The translations under genes and the position numbers were made by a program. From Rhizobium sp. RU20A (GTDB lineage Bacteria; Pseudomonadota; Alphaproteobacteria; Rhizobiales; Rhizobiaceae), in NCBI RefSeq assembly GCF_900155885.1, contig NZ_FTMB01000001.1, forward strand, positions 992,001 through 1,056,000: a stretch of DNA of 64,000 bases. The letters run 5' to 3'. The notes under the pieces were generated by a model that saw only the letters and a list, made by a program, of their open reading frames with translations, was not told the DNA's origin and searched no databases. Positions 15,596 through 24,625 of this stretch are shown piece after piece (positions within the stretch are counted from its first letter, which is position 1; every line of letters starts with the position of its first letter).

Positions 15596-15624
15596 AACCC
15601 CGCCGGACGGTCCGGCGGGGTTTT
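15596..15624 (+). terminator. Terminator after the AraC-family regulator
   Basis: AACCCCGCCGGA and TCCGGCGGGGTT form a 12-base stem with a 3-base loop and run into TTTT. The A-rich left flank allows function for the opposing response-regulator gene as well. Confidence 0.85.
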
Positions 15625-15648
15625 CATGTCAGGCAACAGACAACAGCC

Positions 15649-16482
15649 TCAGGCGACGGCCTTGATGCGCTCGGCCAGCGAGCGGATCTTCATCAGCGTG
15701 TCGAGGTTCTGGTTGACACGGCAGTAGAATTCCTCGTTGACGAAGGGGCGCATGACGAAGTCGTTGCCGCCGGCCTTCAGAAAGCGGGCCGAGAGCAGCC
15801 GGTCGCTGGACGAGGAAACGCCGATGATGCGCAGCTGATCAACGCTGTAGCCGGAGCGGATGCGCCGCGTCAGCTCGAAGCCGTCGATTTCCGGCATGTT
15901 GTAGTCGGTGATGACGAGTTCGATATCCGGGTTCTTCTTGAGAACCTCCAGCGCCACGGCGCCGTTTTCGGCCACGCTGGTCTTGAAGTTGTAGCGCTTC
16001 AGCTGCGTCGTCAGGATGGCGCGAGCCGTCGGGCTGTCATCGACGACGAGCACATGGTGGCGGTGATTGGTGAGGAAACGGCAGACGGATTCCGCCAGCA
16101 TGTCGACGGCCAGGACGCTGTCCTTCAGCACGTAGTCGACCAGTTCCTTCGCGATGATCTCGGCGCGGATGCTTTCCTGGAACGTGCCGGTGAACACCAC
16201 CGTCGGAACGCTCATCTCGATGAGATAGTTGAGCGCTTCGCCATTTTCGGCGCCGGGCAGGTTGATGTTGGTGATCGCCAGCGATGCCGGGAAGCTGGCA
16301 TTTTCGATCGCGAACTGCAGGTCGTCGAAGTCGCGGCAGACAATCACGTCGATGTCGAAAAGCTCCTTCAGGCGCTTCGAGACCATGGAGGAGAAGAGAT
16401 TGGAATCCTCGGCCAGCACGATGCGGTGCTGATTGAGCGATTCGCCGGAATAGACCATTCCGGATAGACCAAAAAACGACAT
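15649..16482 (-). CDS. Double-receiver response regulator
   Basis: A 277-residue protein made of two REC domains and no output domain. The first (residues 20-135) has IVLAEDSN, but the usual phospho-Asp position is Asn in ITNINLPG, so it is probably not phosphorylated. The second (residues 142-265) has LVVDDSP, the acceptor Asp in VITDYNMPEIDG and a standard GVSSSS / MRPF region. Proteins like this act through protein contacts, for example in phosphorelays or motility. No kinase gene is adjacent. Confidence 0.88.
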   Translation of the reverse strand: MSFFGLSGMVYSGESLNQHRIVLAEDSNLFSSMVSKRLKELFDIDVIVCRDFDDLQFAIENASFPASLAITNINLPGAENGEALNYLIEMSVPTVVFTGTFQESIRAEIIAKELVDYVLKDSVLAVDMLAESVCRFLTNHRHHVLVVDDSPTARAILTTQLKRYNFKTSVAENGAVALEVLKKNPDIELVITDYNMPEIDGFELTRRIRSGYSVDQLRIIGVSSSSDRLLSARFLKAGGNDFVMRPFVNEEFYCRVNQNLDTLMKIRSLAERIKAVA

Positions 16483-16552
16483 GAAACCTGTCCCCGTGAA
16501 TTCCCCGAGGACAGGCTAGCGACAAAGCTTTTCGCTCCGGTTAATGCAATTG

Positions 16553-16816
16553 TCACTTGATTATGGCAGAACCGTTAACGATTTCCACGGTTTCGCCGCC
16601 TTCGAGACCGATCCTGTCGCCGCTCGGCGTGGTGATGAAGCAACCGGACGGGCAGACCTGCTCGGACGAACCGGCGGCGATCGCGACTTCCATCCGGCTT
16701 TCGCCTTCGACCACCACCAAGACGGCCGTGTCCGCATCCTTGTTGGTGATGGTCGCAGCCTTGGCAAATCCCGCAACGGCAAGCGCGGCAACGAAAACGG
16801 TGGCAATTTTCAGCAT
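16553..16816 (-). CDS. Small exported protein
   Basis: An 87-residue protein. I chose the ATG giving MLKIATVFVAALAVAGFAKA, a clear Sec signal peptide cut near residue 20. The mature part has two cysteines in VCPSGCFI, probably disulfide-bonded, and a Gly/Glu-rich end. It looks like a compact periplasmic beta protein conserved in rhizobia. Function unknown. Confidence 0.75.
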   Translation of the reverse strand: MLKIATVFVAALAVAGFAKAATITNKDADTAVLVVVEGESRMEVAIAAGSSEQVCPSGCFITTPSGDRIGLEGGETVEIVNGSAIIK

Positions 16817-17046
16817 GACCCATCGACGCGGTGCGTCGCCCCTTCGGCCGGCCCCGCCCTCGGCGCGATTGCGTCGGGTCGTGCGCGGCGCTTCCACCGA
16901 AGAGTGTAGGTGCTCCCGGAAGGAATTGCACCCTCTTTACCGCCGCATGGCTGAATGATGGCTGAATGATGCCACGAAGGCGGCGGCGCGGTCGCGCCAA
17001 CCGGCCGCCGTGCATGCGGGCGAGAGCCGTGAGGCCAGCCGGTCTC

Positions 17047-19653
17047 CTAGCGGGTCCCCGGCGCCTTCTGCCAGGGCAGCGTCACTGGCGCCTGCGTTAC
17101 CGGCGGCATACTGGAAACCGGCTGCACTGCGGCGGACGCGGCCGGTGCGGGCGCCACGCTTGTCGTAGCGGCATCGGCATCGGCGACGACATCCTCAACC
17201 GCAAAAGGCTTGGCGATCCCCTCCTCACGGAACCGTTCGAAGATCTGCAGGCGAATATCGTTGCGCACGCCGATCGAGCTAACGATGTCGGCGAGGAAGA
17301 CGCGGACCTCGAAAGTCATGCGCTCGTCACCGAACCCCGCGAAAACCGTCATCGGCGCCGGGTTTTTCAGCACTTGCGGCTGCTTGTCGGCGATGTCGGC
17401 AAGGATTTCGAGAATCCGGCGCGGATTGGCGTCATAGCCCACGGTGACGGCGATATCCGCGCGGCCCAGCCGGTTGCGGTGCGTCCAGTTCCCGACAGGC
17501 GCGTTGATGAACAGCGAATTCGGCACCATGATCGACTGGCGCTGGAACGTCTCGATCTCCGTTGCACGCACGGAAATGCGCTTGACGAAGCCTTCCGTCG
17601 TCCCCGTCGTCACCCAGTCACCCACCTTGAAGGGACGTTCAACGAGGAGGATGAGGCCCGAGACGAAATTGGAGACGATGTTCTGCAGGCCGAAACCGAC
17701 GCCGAGCGAGAGGGCGCCGGCGACCAGCGCAAGGCTCGACAGGTCGATGCCGGCCGCCGAGATGGCGACGAGACCGGCAAGCCCGACCCCGAGATAACCG
17801 ACCCCGGTCCGCACGGAGTTGCGCACGCCCGTATCGACGCGGCTCAACGCCATCACGCTGCTGTCCAGCCAGCGCTGGAACCAGCGCGTGATGCTGTAGC
17901 CGATCGCAAAGAACAGGAGGCCGGCAAGGATCCCGGCCAGTGAGATTGTGATGTTGCCGATCCGGATATCCGTCACGATCCGGTAGGCCCAGGACTGGAT
18001 ATCGGCAATCTGGAAGCCCCACTGCAGGAAGAGCAGCGGCACGAAAATGCTGATGACCAGCGCATAGGTGCCAAGGCTGGCCGCAAGCCCGATCTGGTCG
18101 AGCGCGACGGCGCTCAGCCCGAAGCGCTTTTCAAGACGGCTGCCGATGGCCGTATCGGCAAAGGCGCCCTGCCGCGACAGCTCACGCCCCGCCAGCATGC
18201 CGATATAGATGACGACCGCGATCGCGCCGGTGATCGTGATCTGCGTGGCAATGAAGCGGGCAAGGCCGACATAGCCCGTCAAGGCGGCGGCGATCAGCGC
18301 AATACCGATCAGGAAAAGCGGCGTCGAGATGTAGCGCGGCCAGCGCCGCGCACGCGCGTTAAGGTCATCGTCCGCCGGCGGCAGCGGCCGCACCATGGAG
18401 GCGCCGATGACGACGAGCGCTATGAGGATCGAGGCAAAGAAGCTCTTGACCACCGTCAGCACGACGGGCGAGCCGAAGACCTCGCTGACCTCGGCCAGCA
18501 GGTAGTCGACACCGTTGATCAGAACCATGGTGAAGATAATGCCGGTGAGCACACGCGCACCGCTGTCCGACACCGCCACCAGCCGCCAGTGCGGATGGGC
18601 GGGCGCCAGAACGGCTTGCGACAGCGCGGTCACGAAGAGCACGGCAACGACCGTCCCGAGAAGGTTCGAGACGAGCGGCGCGATGTCGGACCTGAGCACA
18701 TTGAAGCCGTCGAGGCACAGGTAGCTCGTCACAGCAAAGGCCGCGACACTCAATGTCGGCAGCATCGTCGACCAGAAGGCGACCGACAACCGGCGGAAAT
18801 AGCTTGGATGGTCATCCTCGGGATCACGGCGGAATATCGAGGCAAAGAGGCGCTTGCTGCCAGCCAGAAACACCAGCGCCAGACACAGCGACAGGAAGAT
18901 CGCGCCCAGCAGGGAGACGCGCTTGTAGCTCCAGGAAAAGCTCACCCAGCTTGTCAGGCTGCGCCCCAGCTGCTGCATTTCAACGCTGAACGCGGCAGCG
19001 GCGGTCGAGAACATCTCGCCGGAAATCTGCGTCACCCCGAACAGCGCCTTGGAAAACAGCGTGCGCCGTGTCGCAGTGATCGCGTTGGAAAGGCGCGTCG
19101 CGCTGACGGAAAGATTCTCGGCCTGGCCTGTCAGCGCGTTGATGTCATTGCGCTCGCTCATCAGGCGCTGGCGTTCTTCCGTGACGGCCGCGGCCTCCGG
19201 CGGCTGTCCCTCGGCCGGTGGCTCGCCGAGTTCGCTCAGCCGCCCCTTGATCTCCTCCAGGCGCGGACGGGTTGCCGCCGAGGTCGTCAGAATCTGCCGC
19301 GCCAGCGCATCGACCGAGACCTTCAGTTCGGACAGCGCGACATCATCGTCCCTTGCCGCATCGAAGGCGGCTGTGAGCTTTTTCAGCTCGGCGCCCTCCT
19401 GCTCCAGTTCGGCGCTCACCTGCGCGCTGCTTTCCGAACGGCTTGCGCCATCACCGGCCGGCGCGGCGCTTGCGGCCGGCGTCTGGTTCTGCGCCGGCTG
19501 TTGCAACTGTTTCTGGATCTGCTGGATCTGCTGCAAGGGCGCCGGTTGCGTGGCCGTCTGCGCGCCTGCGGCACCGGTAAAGGCCGCAAGAAACGCCAGG
19601 AGCATGAGGCAGCGCGCGAAAAGACCGGCGCGGGCGCGGCAACGGATCATCAT
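17047..19653 (-). CDS. MscS-family mechanosensitive channel with DUF3772 domain
   Basis: A very large (868-residue) MscS channel. A signal peptide (residues 1-31) is followed by a Gln-rich stretch with QQIQQIQKQLQQP, a coiled-coil periplasmic DUF3772 region to about residue 215, then about ten hydrophobic segments. The pore-lining helix and the start of the beta domain are visible as GVGFGLQNIVSNFVSG near residue 650, then VEIETFQRQSIMVPNS-type motifs. The C-terminus is Ala/Pro-rich. Such channels release solutes on osmotic downshift, which fits an organism that accumulates betaines. It starts five bases after the DUF924 gene, so the two form an operon. Confidence 0.9.
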   Translation of the reverse strand: MMIRCRARAGLFARCLMLLAFLAAFTGAAGAQTATQPAPLQQIQQIQKQLQQPAQNQTPAASAAPAGDGASRSESSAQVSAELEQEGAELKKLTAAFDAARDDDVALSELKVSVDALARQILTTSAATRPRLEEIKGRLSELGEPPAEGQPPEAAAVTEERQRLMSERNDINALTGQAENLSVSATRLSNAITATRRTLFSKALFGVTQISGEMFSTAAAAFSVEMQQLGRSLTSWVSFSWSYKRVSLLGAIFLSLCLALVFLAGSKRLFASIFRRDPEDDHPSYFRRLSVAFWSTMLPTLSVAAFAVTSYLCLDGFNVLRSDIAPLVSNLLGTVVAVLFVTALSQAVLAPAHPHWRLVAVSDSGARVLTGIIFTMVLINGVDYLLAEVSEVFGSPVVLTVVKSFFASILIALVVIGASMVRPLPPADDDLNARARRWPRYISTPLFLIGIALIAAALTGYVGLARFIATQITITGAIAVVIYIGMLAGRELSRQGAFADTAIGSRLEKRFGLSAVALDQIGLAASLGTYALVISIFVPLLFLQWGFQIADIQSWAYRIVTDIRIGNITISLAGILAGLLFFAIGYSITRWFQRWLDSSVMALSRVDTGVRNSVRTGVGYLGVGLAGLVAISAAGIDLSSLALVAGALSLGVGFGLQNIVSNFVSGLILLVERPFKVGDWVTTGTTEGFVKRISVRATEIETFQRQSIMVPNSLFINAPVGNWTHRNRLGRADIAVTVGYDANPRRILEILADIADKQPQVLKNPAPMTVFAGFGDERMTFEVRVFLADIVSSIGVRNDIRLQIFERFREEGIAKPFAVEDVVADADAATTSVAPAPAASAAVQPVSSMPPVTQAPVTLPWQKAPGTR

Positions 19654-19658
19654 CGTTT

Positions 19659-20213
19659 TCAGAACCCTGCGCCCGGCTGGGCGAGATAGGCGATCTCGGC
19701 ATCGGTGGAGGTCCGGCCGAGAACGGCATTGCGATGCGGGAATCGGCCGAAGGCGCGGATCACTTCCGCATGGCGGATGGCGTAGTCGAGATAAAGGGGC
19801 GTGCCGAGCTCCGAGAACAGCGCGACCGCCGTTTCCTGGTCATTGAGGTTTTCCGAATGCTCGAAGGGAAGATAGGCAAAGGCGCGCCGGTCGGCGGCAA
19901 TGGCGAGGTGATCGCCCGTCTTGACCAGCGCGCGTGCCTCGGCCAGCGCCAGTCCATCCGTCGCAAAGGCGAGCGCCGTGCCGCGATAGATGTTACGCGG
20001 CAACTGGTCGAGCAGGATGATGGTTGCAAGGTGACGGTCCGGCGTTCCGCGCCAGCTGTCCGGCACGCCGCGGGCGACATGAAGATGCGTGGCGGCGAAC
20101 CGGCGCTCGCACTGCGCATCGAGGGCCGGTGTCGGCTTGAACCACTGTTCGGGCGTCAGTTCCTCGAACCAGAAACCGAGGATTTCTTCAGGCGCGCAGA
20201 TGCGGTCAGTCAT
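19659..20213 (-). CDS. DUF924 family protein
   Basis: A 184-residue soluble protein with the DUF924 signature: EEILGFWFEE at residue 9, QWFKPTPALD, ATIILLDQLPRNIYRGT and YLPFEHSENL. The all-helical fold resembles TPR-like proteins; the role is unknown. GGAGACCGGAGAGC precedes the chosen ATG; an upstream in-frame start would add six residues. It precedes the MscS gene in an operon. Confidence 0.88.
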   Translation of the reverse strand: MTDRICAPEEILGFWFEELTPEQWFKPTPALDAQCERRFAATHLHVARGVPDSWRGTPDRHLATIILLDQLPRNIYRGTALAFATDGLALAEARALVKTGDHLAIAADRRAFAYLPFEHSENLNDQETAVALFSELGTPLYLDYAIRHAEVIRAFGRFPHRNAVLGRTSTDAEIAYLAQPGAGF

Positions 20214-20400
20214 GCTCTCCGGTCTCCTCATGCCATGCGGGGCGGATCAGGTGCGCTGGGCGGTGCGGTTCACAAACTAGCGTCAAAACCCGGGCAGCAC
20301 AGGCCGCCGCACCGGATTTCAGCATTCGGCGAATAACCGCCGGCAGCGATCCTGTCTACAGCCCCTTCGCATGTCGAAAAGATGACGGCGAACGTACCTG

Positions 20401-20748
20401 TCAGCGTTGGCGCAGCATGCCGGGAAGCGTGACGCCCTCGGGGCCATAGCGGCGCTCGGCCTCGCGGCAGGTGCGGTCCGTCAGTCCCGCCCGAAGCACC
20501 GCGCCCTGACGCGCGCTCGCCAGCGTTTCGATCACCGCATAGTCCTCGGCCCGATCGCCGATGCGGCTGCCGCGCGAGAGCGTGGTGACATTGACGAGAT
20601 CGACCGCAAGCGCCGGACAAAGCCGCCCGATAGCGACGATATCGGCGATCTTGTCAATGAGATCGGTACGCACATCGGCGCCCCGGCCGGGGCTGGCGGC
20701 AAGGAGGCAGAAGGTGACACTCAGGCAGGCAGGAAAGATCCGTCGCAT
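20401..20748 (-). CDS. Exported hypothetical protein
   Basis: A 115-residue protein with a signal peptide (MRRIFPACLSVTFCLLAASP, cut near residue 25). The mature part has two cysteines (GRLCPAL, DRTCREAE) and alternating helical charge. CACGGAGCG is the ribosome site favouring this start over an ATG 24 bases upstream. No family recognised. It is divergent from a small lipoprotein gene. Confidence 0.7.
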   Translation of the reverse strand: MRRIFPACLSVTFCLLAASPGRGADVRTDLIDKIADIVAIGRLCPALAVDLVNVTTLSRGSRIGDRAEDYAVIETLASARQGAVLRAGLTDRTCREAERRYGPEGVTLPGMLRQR

Positions 20749-20913
20749 GGCGCGCTCCGTGATGCCTCCCATGACGACGAGTGTTTCACAGATTCGGCCG
20801 GAATCAAGCATTATGTTGCAGCGCAGCATTGCGGCAGAGGAACCGTTTCCGGCTGTGGCCTGTAAACGCCCGACAAGTGGCCTAAATAGACTGTCACACT
20901 CGTGGAGATCCCT

Positions 20914-21189
20914 ATGAAACGCCGCCTCGTCGCCCCGCTCCTGCTTGCTCTCGTTTCCGCCGGTTGCACGGCAACGAACGGTCCCGGTCTCGAACCGATC
21001 CCCGGCAGCATCACCTATAACGGCCAGCCCCGGACCAAGCTGACAAAATCGCCGATCGGCAGCATCGTGCCGCACCAGTTCTTCGACGATCGCGGCCGGC
21101 GGGTCCAGGAAACCTACGTGATCGAGCCGGATCGCTCGCTGAAACTTGTCAATCGTCGCGTTCAGCCGGAATTCTTCCCCGAATTTTAG
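20914..21189 (+). CDS. Small lipoprotein
   Basis: A 91-residue protein with lipoprotein signal peptide and lipobox VSAGC (Cys near residue 18). The mature part contains PGSITYNGQPRTKLTKSPIGS and ends PEFFPEF. GTGGAGATCCC gives the ribosome site. Conserved in rhizobia as far as I recall, function unknown. Confidence 0.75.
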   Translation: MKRRLVAPLLLALVSAGCTATNGPGLEPIPGSITYNGQPRTKLTKSPIGSIVPHQFFDDRGRRVQETYVIEPDRSLKLVNRRVQPEFFPEF

Positions 21190-21316
21190 GCGCATCACCG
21201 CCCTGACCTGGTATCGCCCTTGCATTTGCGCGCCGTTCCGGCCGAATGTCGGCCCGAAGAGGCGCGGTCCGGTAACGGCCATGCCCTCCCCAGCGTGACC
21301 ATGCCGACGTGAAACA

Positions 21317-21766
21317 ATGATCTCCCAAAAAGCCAAATATGCCATGCGGGCGCTTGTCGCCCTTGCCCGCGTCGAACCCGGCACCAGCCTGATGATCGGC
21401 GAGATTGCCGAAAGCCAGGCGATCCCGAAAAAATTCCTCGAACAGATCCTGCTCGACCTCAAACGCGAGGGCATCGTCACGAGCCGGCGCGGCAAGGCCG
21501 GCGGCTATCTCATGATGCGCACGCCCGATGCCGTCAGCTTCGGCGAGGTCCTGCGCCTCATCGACGGGCCACTGGCACCGCTGCCCTGCCTCAGCAAGGT
21601 CGCCTATCATCGCTGCGCCGACTGTTCGAACGAATCCGCCTGCGAGATCCGGCATGTCTTTGCGAAAGTGGCAGAGGCGACGCGCGACATTCTGGACGGC
21701 ACCACGCTCGCTGACAGCTTGACCGCCACGGCCGCCGGGCACACCATTCCCGGATTGGACGCCTGA
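21317..21766 (+). CDS. Rrf2-family transcriptional regulator
   Basis: A 149-residue regulator with an N-terminal winged helix (MISQKAKYAMRALVALA, GEIAESQAIPKKFLEQILL, GKAGGY). Three cysteines in the C-terminal half (CLSKVAYHRCADCSN, then ACEIRH) form the usual Fe-S ligand set of this family (IscR, RirA, NsrR). It is immediately upstream of the sulfate ABC transporter, so control of sulfur uptake is likely. The intergenic space has two short palindromes as candidate sites. Confidence 0.88.
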   Translation: MISQKAKYAMRALVALARVEPGTSLMIGEIAESQAIPKKFLEQILLDLKREGIVTSRRGKAGGYLMMRTPDAVSFGEVLRLIDGPLAPLPCLSKVAYHRCADCSNESACEIRHVFAKVAEATRDILDGTTLADSLTATAAGHTIPGLDA

Positions 21767-21799
21767 AAGACAGGACGTTTCCCTGACACGTCCAAAGGA

Positions 21800-21822
21800 A
21801 GGAAATTCCTGCGTTTCGAAAC
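21800..21822. promoter_or_regulatory. Paired palindromes upstream of the sulfate transporter
   Basis: AGGAAATTCCT (21800-21810) and GTTTCGAAAC (21813-21822) are two perfect short palindromes in tandem, 45-67 bases before the sbp start. They are candidate sites for the adjacent Rrf2 regulator. Confidence 0.4.
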
Positions 21823-21866
21823 ACGACTGAACTGATAGAGTTTAACCACCAACAACGGAGGTGAAC

Positions 21867-22892
21867 ATGCAGTCCAGACGCTTCACGCGTATCCTGACGA
21901 CGGCCCTTCTGGCCAGCACGATTCAGGTCGGCGCCCTCGGCTTCGCATTCGCTGACACGACGATCCTCAACGTTTCCTACGATCCGACCCGCGAACTCTA
22001 CAAGGACTTCAACGCCGCCTTCGCCGAAAAGTGGACGGCCGACACCGGCGAGACGGTGACGATCCAGACCTCGCATGGCGGCTCCGGCAAGCAGGCCCGC
22101 TCGGTCATCGATGGCCTCGAAGCCGACGTGGTGACGCTGGCGCTCGAAGCCGACATCGACGCCATCGCCGAGCAGACCGGCAAGATCCCCGCCGACTGGA
22201 AGGGCCGCCTTGCCAACAACAGCGCCCCCTACACCTCCACCATCGTCTTCCTCGTGCGCAAGGGCAATCCGAAGGGCGTCAAGGACTGGGGCGACCTCGT
22301 GAAGGAGGGCATCGAGGTCATCACCCCCAATCCGAAAACCTCGGGCGGGGCGCGCTGGAACTTCCTGGCTGCCTGGGCCTGGGCGCGGGAAGCCAATGGC
22401 GGCGACGACGCCAAGGCGCAGGAATACGTGACCGAACTCTTCAAGCACGTTCCGGTCCTCGATACCGGCGCGCGCGGGGCCACCACCACCTTCGTCCAGC
22501 GCGGCCTTGGCGACGTGCTGCTTGCCTGGGAGAACGAGGCCTATCTGTCGCTGGAAGAACTCGGTCCCGACCAGTTCGAGATCATCACGCCCTCGGTCTC
22601 CATCAAGGCCGAGCCGCCGGTGGCGCTCGTCGACGGCAATGTCGATGACAAGGGCACCCGCAAGGTGGCCGAGGCCTATCTCGACTATCTCTATTCGGAT
22701 GTCGGCCAGAAGATCGCAGCAAAGCATTACTATCGCCCCTTCAAGCCCGAAGCGGCCGATGCGGCGGACATCGCCCGTTTCAAGGACGTAAAGCTCGCGA
22801 CCATTGACGATTTCGGCGGCTGGAAGGAAGCTCAGCCGAAGTTCTTCGGAGATGGCGGCCTGTTCGACCAGATCTACAAGCCGGGACAGTAA
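21867..22892 (+). CDS. sbp: Sulfate/thiosulfate ABC transporter substrate-binding protein
   Basis: A 341-residue periplasmic protein with a signal peptide (residues 1-30, ending GFAFA). NVSYDPTRELYKDFN, SHGGSGKQARSVIDGLEADVVTLAL and PNPKTSGGARWNFLAAW are hallmarks of sulfate-binding proteins. ACGGAGGTGAAC precedes the ATG. First gene of an sbp-cysT-cysW-cysA operon behind an Rrf2 regulator. Preference between sulfate and thiosulfate cannot be read from sequence. Confidence 0.93.
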   Translation: MQSRRFTRILTTALLASTIQVGALGFAFADTTILNVSYDPTRELYKDFNAAFAEKWTADTGETVTIQTSHGGSGKQARSVIDGLEADVVTLALEADIDAIAEQTGKIPADWKGRLANNSAPYTSTIVFLVRKGNPKGVKDWGDLVKEGIEVITPNPKTSGGARWNFLAAWAWAREANGGDDAKAQEYVTELFKHVPVLDTGARGATTTFVQRGLGDVLLAWENEAYLSLEELGPDQFEIITPSVSIKAEPPVALVDGNVDDKGTRKVAEAYLDYLYSDVGQKIAAKHYYRPFKPEAADAADIARFKDVKLATIDDFGGWKEAQPKFFGDGGLFDQIYKPGQ

Positions 22893-22895
22893 GAC

Positions 22896-23756
22896 TTGAC
22901 CAGACATCGCACCCAGCGGCGATGGCAGATCAGACAGCCGAGCGTCCTTCCGGGTTTCGGACTGGCGCTCGGCGTCACGCTGTCATGGCTGACCCTCATC
23001 GTGCTCATTCCGCTGGCGGGGCTCGTTGCCCGCGCCAGCGGCATTGGCTTGTCCAGTTTCCTTGCCCTTGCGGCCGACCCCCGCGTCATTGCGGCCCTCA
23101 AGGTCTCCTTCGGCACGGCCTTCCTCGCCGCTCTCATCAACGTGGTCTTCGGCGTGATCCTTGCCTGGGTGCTGGTGCGCTACCAGTTCTGGGGGCGCCG
23201 GATCATCGATGCGATGGTGGACCTGCCCTTTGCGCTTCCGACCGCCGTGGCCGGCATAGCGCTCACTGCCATCTATGCCCCCAACGGCTGGATCGGTGCG
23301 CTTCTGGAGCCGCTCGGCCTCAAGGTCGCCTTCACGCCCACGGGCATCGTCATTGCCCTCATCTTCGTCGGCCTGCCCTTCGTGGTGCGCACCGTGCAGC
23401 CGATCATGGAAGAAATCGACCGGGAGGTGGAAGAAGCCGCCGCGACGCTTGGCGCCACCCGCTTCCAGACCATCAGCCGCGTGCTGCTGCCGGGTCTTGC
23501 ACCCGCCGTGCTCACCGGCTTCTCCCTTGCCTTCGCCCGCGGCGTCGGGGAATACGGCTCGGTCATCTTCATCGCCGGCAACCGGCCCTATGTTTCGGAA
23601 ATCGCGCCGCTCCTGATCGTCATCCGGCTCGAGGAGTTCAACTACGCCGGCGCGACGGCGATCGCCGTCATCATGCTCATCATCTCCTTCGCCATGCTGC
23701 TGGTGATCAACAGCATCCAGGCCTGGAGCCGCAGGAGGTATGGTTATGGCGCGTGA
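22896..23756 (+). CDS. cysT: Sulfate ABC transporter permease CysT
   Basis: A 286-residue inner-membrane permease with about six helices and the EAA loop (EEAAATLGATRFQTISRVLLPG). No ATG fits; the frame begins with TTG three bases after the sbp stop, with a GGGA about 12 bases upstream. The next gene overlaps its end by 11 bases, so it is translated in a coupled way. Confidence 0.92.
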   Translation: MTRHRTQRRWQIRQPSVLPGFGLALGVTLSWLTLIVLIPLAGLVARASGIGLSSFLALAADPRVIAALKVSFGTAFLAALINVVFGVILAWVLVRYQFWGRRIIDAMVDLPFALPTAVAGIALTAIYAPNGWIGALLEPLGLKVAFTPTGIVIALIFVGLPFVVRTVQPIMEEIDREVEEAAATLGATRFQTISRVLLPGLAPAVLTGFSLAFARGVGEYGSVIFIAGNRPYVSEIAPLLIVIRLEEFNYAGATAIAVIMLIISFAMLLVINSIQAWSRRRYGYGA

Positions 23757-24612
23757 TGCCGACAGCCTGAACGTTCAAAGCGCGACGACCGAAAGTCCGC
23801 TCGCCCGCCGCGCCCTCATCGGCCTGACGCTCGTCTTCCTCCTGCTGGTGCTCGTGCTGCCGCTCATCGCCGTTTTCACGGAAGCGCTGCGCAAGGGCGT
23901 GCCGGCCTTCTTCGAGGCGCTGGGCGATGCCGAAACCTTTTCGGCGATCCGCCTTACCCTCATCGTCGCCGGCATCGCCGTGCCGCTCAATCTCGTCTTC
24001 GGCATTGCAGCCTCCTGGGCCATCGCCAAGTTCGAGTTCAAGGGCAAGGCCTTCCTGACGACGCTGATCGACCTGCCCTTCTCCGTCTCGCCCGTCATCT
24101 CCGGTCTGGTCTTCGTGCTGCTCTTCGGCTCCCACAGCGTGCTGGGGCCGATCCTGAAGAGCTACAACATCCAGATCCTCTTTGCCGTGCCGGGGCTGGT
24201 GCTCGCTACAGTCTTCGTCACCTTCCCCTTCGTCGCCCGCGAACTCATCCCGCTGATGCAGGAACAGGGCACGGCGGATGAAGAGGCGGCGCTCTCGCTC
24301 GGCGCCTCCGGCTGGCAGACCTTTCTCTACGTGACGCTGCCCAACATCAAATGGGGCCTGCTTTACGGGGTGCTGCTGTGCAACGCCCGCGCCATGGGCG
24401 AGTTCGGTGCCGTCTCGGTGGTCTCCGGCCATATTCGCGGCATGACCAACACCATGCCGCTGCAGGTCGAGATCCTCTACAACGAATATAATTTCGTAGC
24501 CGCCTTCGCGGTTGCGACCCTGCTGGCCCTCCTGGCCCTCGTCACCCTCGTCCTGAAGACGCTGCTGGAACTGCGTTTTTCGGATGCGATCTCCAGCGGC
24601 CGCAGGCATTGA
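23746..24612 (+). CDS. cysW: Sulfate ABC transporter permease CysW
   Basis: A 288-residue membrane permease, partner of CysT in the channel. The EAA loop is [21 protein letters not shown], and [17 protein letters not shown] is typical of CysW. AGGAGGT lies exactly six bases before ATG 23746, favouring that start over the ATG two codons upstream. It overlaps cysT and precedes cysA by 13 bases. Confidence 0.93.
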   Translation: MARDADSLNVQSATTESPLARRALIGLTLVFLLLVLVLPLIAVFTEALRKGVPAFFEALGDAETFSAIRLTLIVAGIAVPLNLVFGIAASWAIAKFEFKGKAFLTTLIDLPFSVSPVISGLVFVLLFGSHSVLGPILKSYNIQILFAVPGLVLATVFVTFPFVARELIPLMQEQGTADEEAALSLGASGWQTFLYVTLPNIKWGLLYGVLLCNARAMGEFGAVSVVSGHIRGMTNTMPLQVEILYNEYNFVAAFAVATLLALLALVTLVLKTLLELRFSDAISSGRRH

Positions 24613-24625
24613 AAGGCTTGAATTG

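Noticed and set aside
16940-16970. Short tandem repeat ATGGCTGAATG before the MscS region.
   Set aside because: Only two units of a short sequence in a gap; no likely function.
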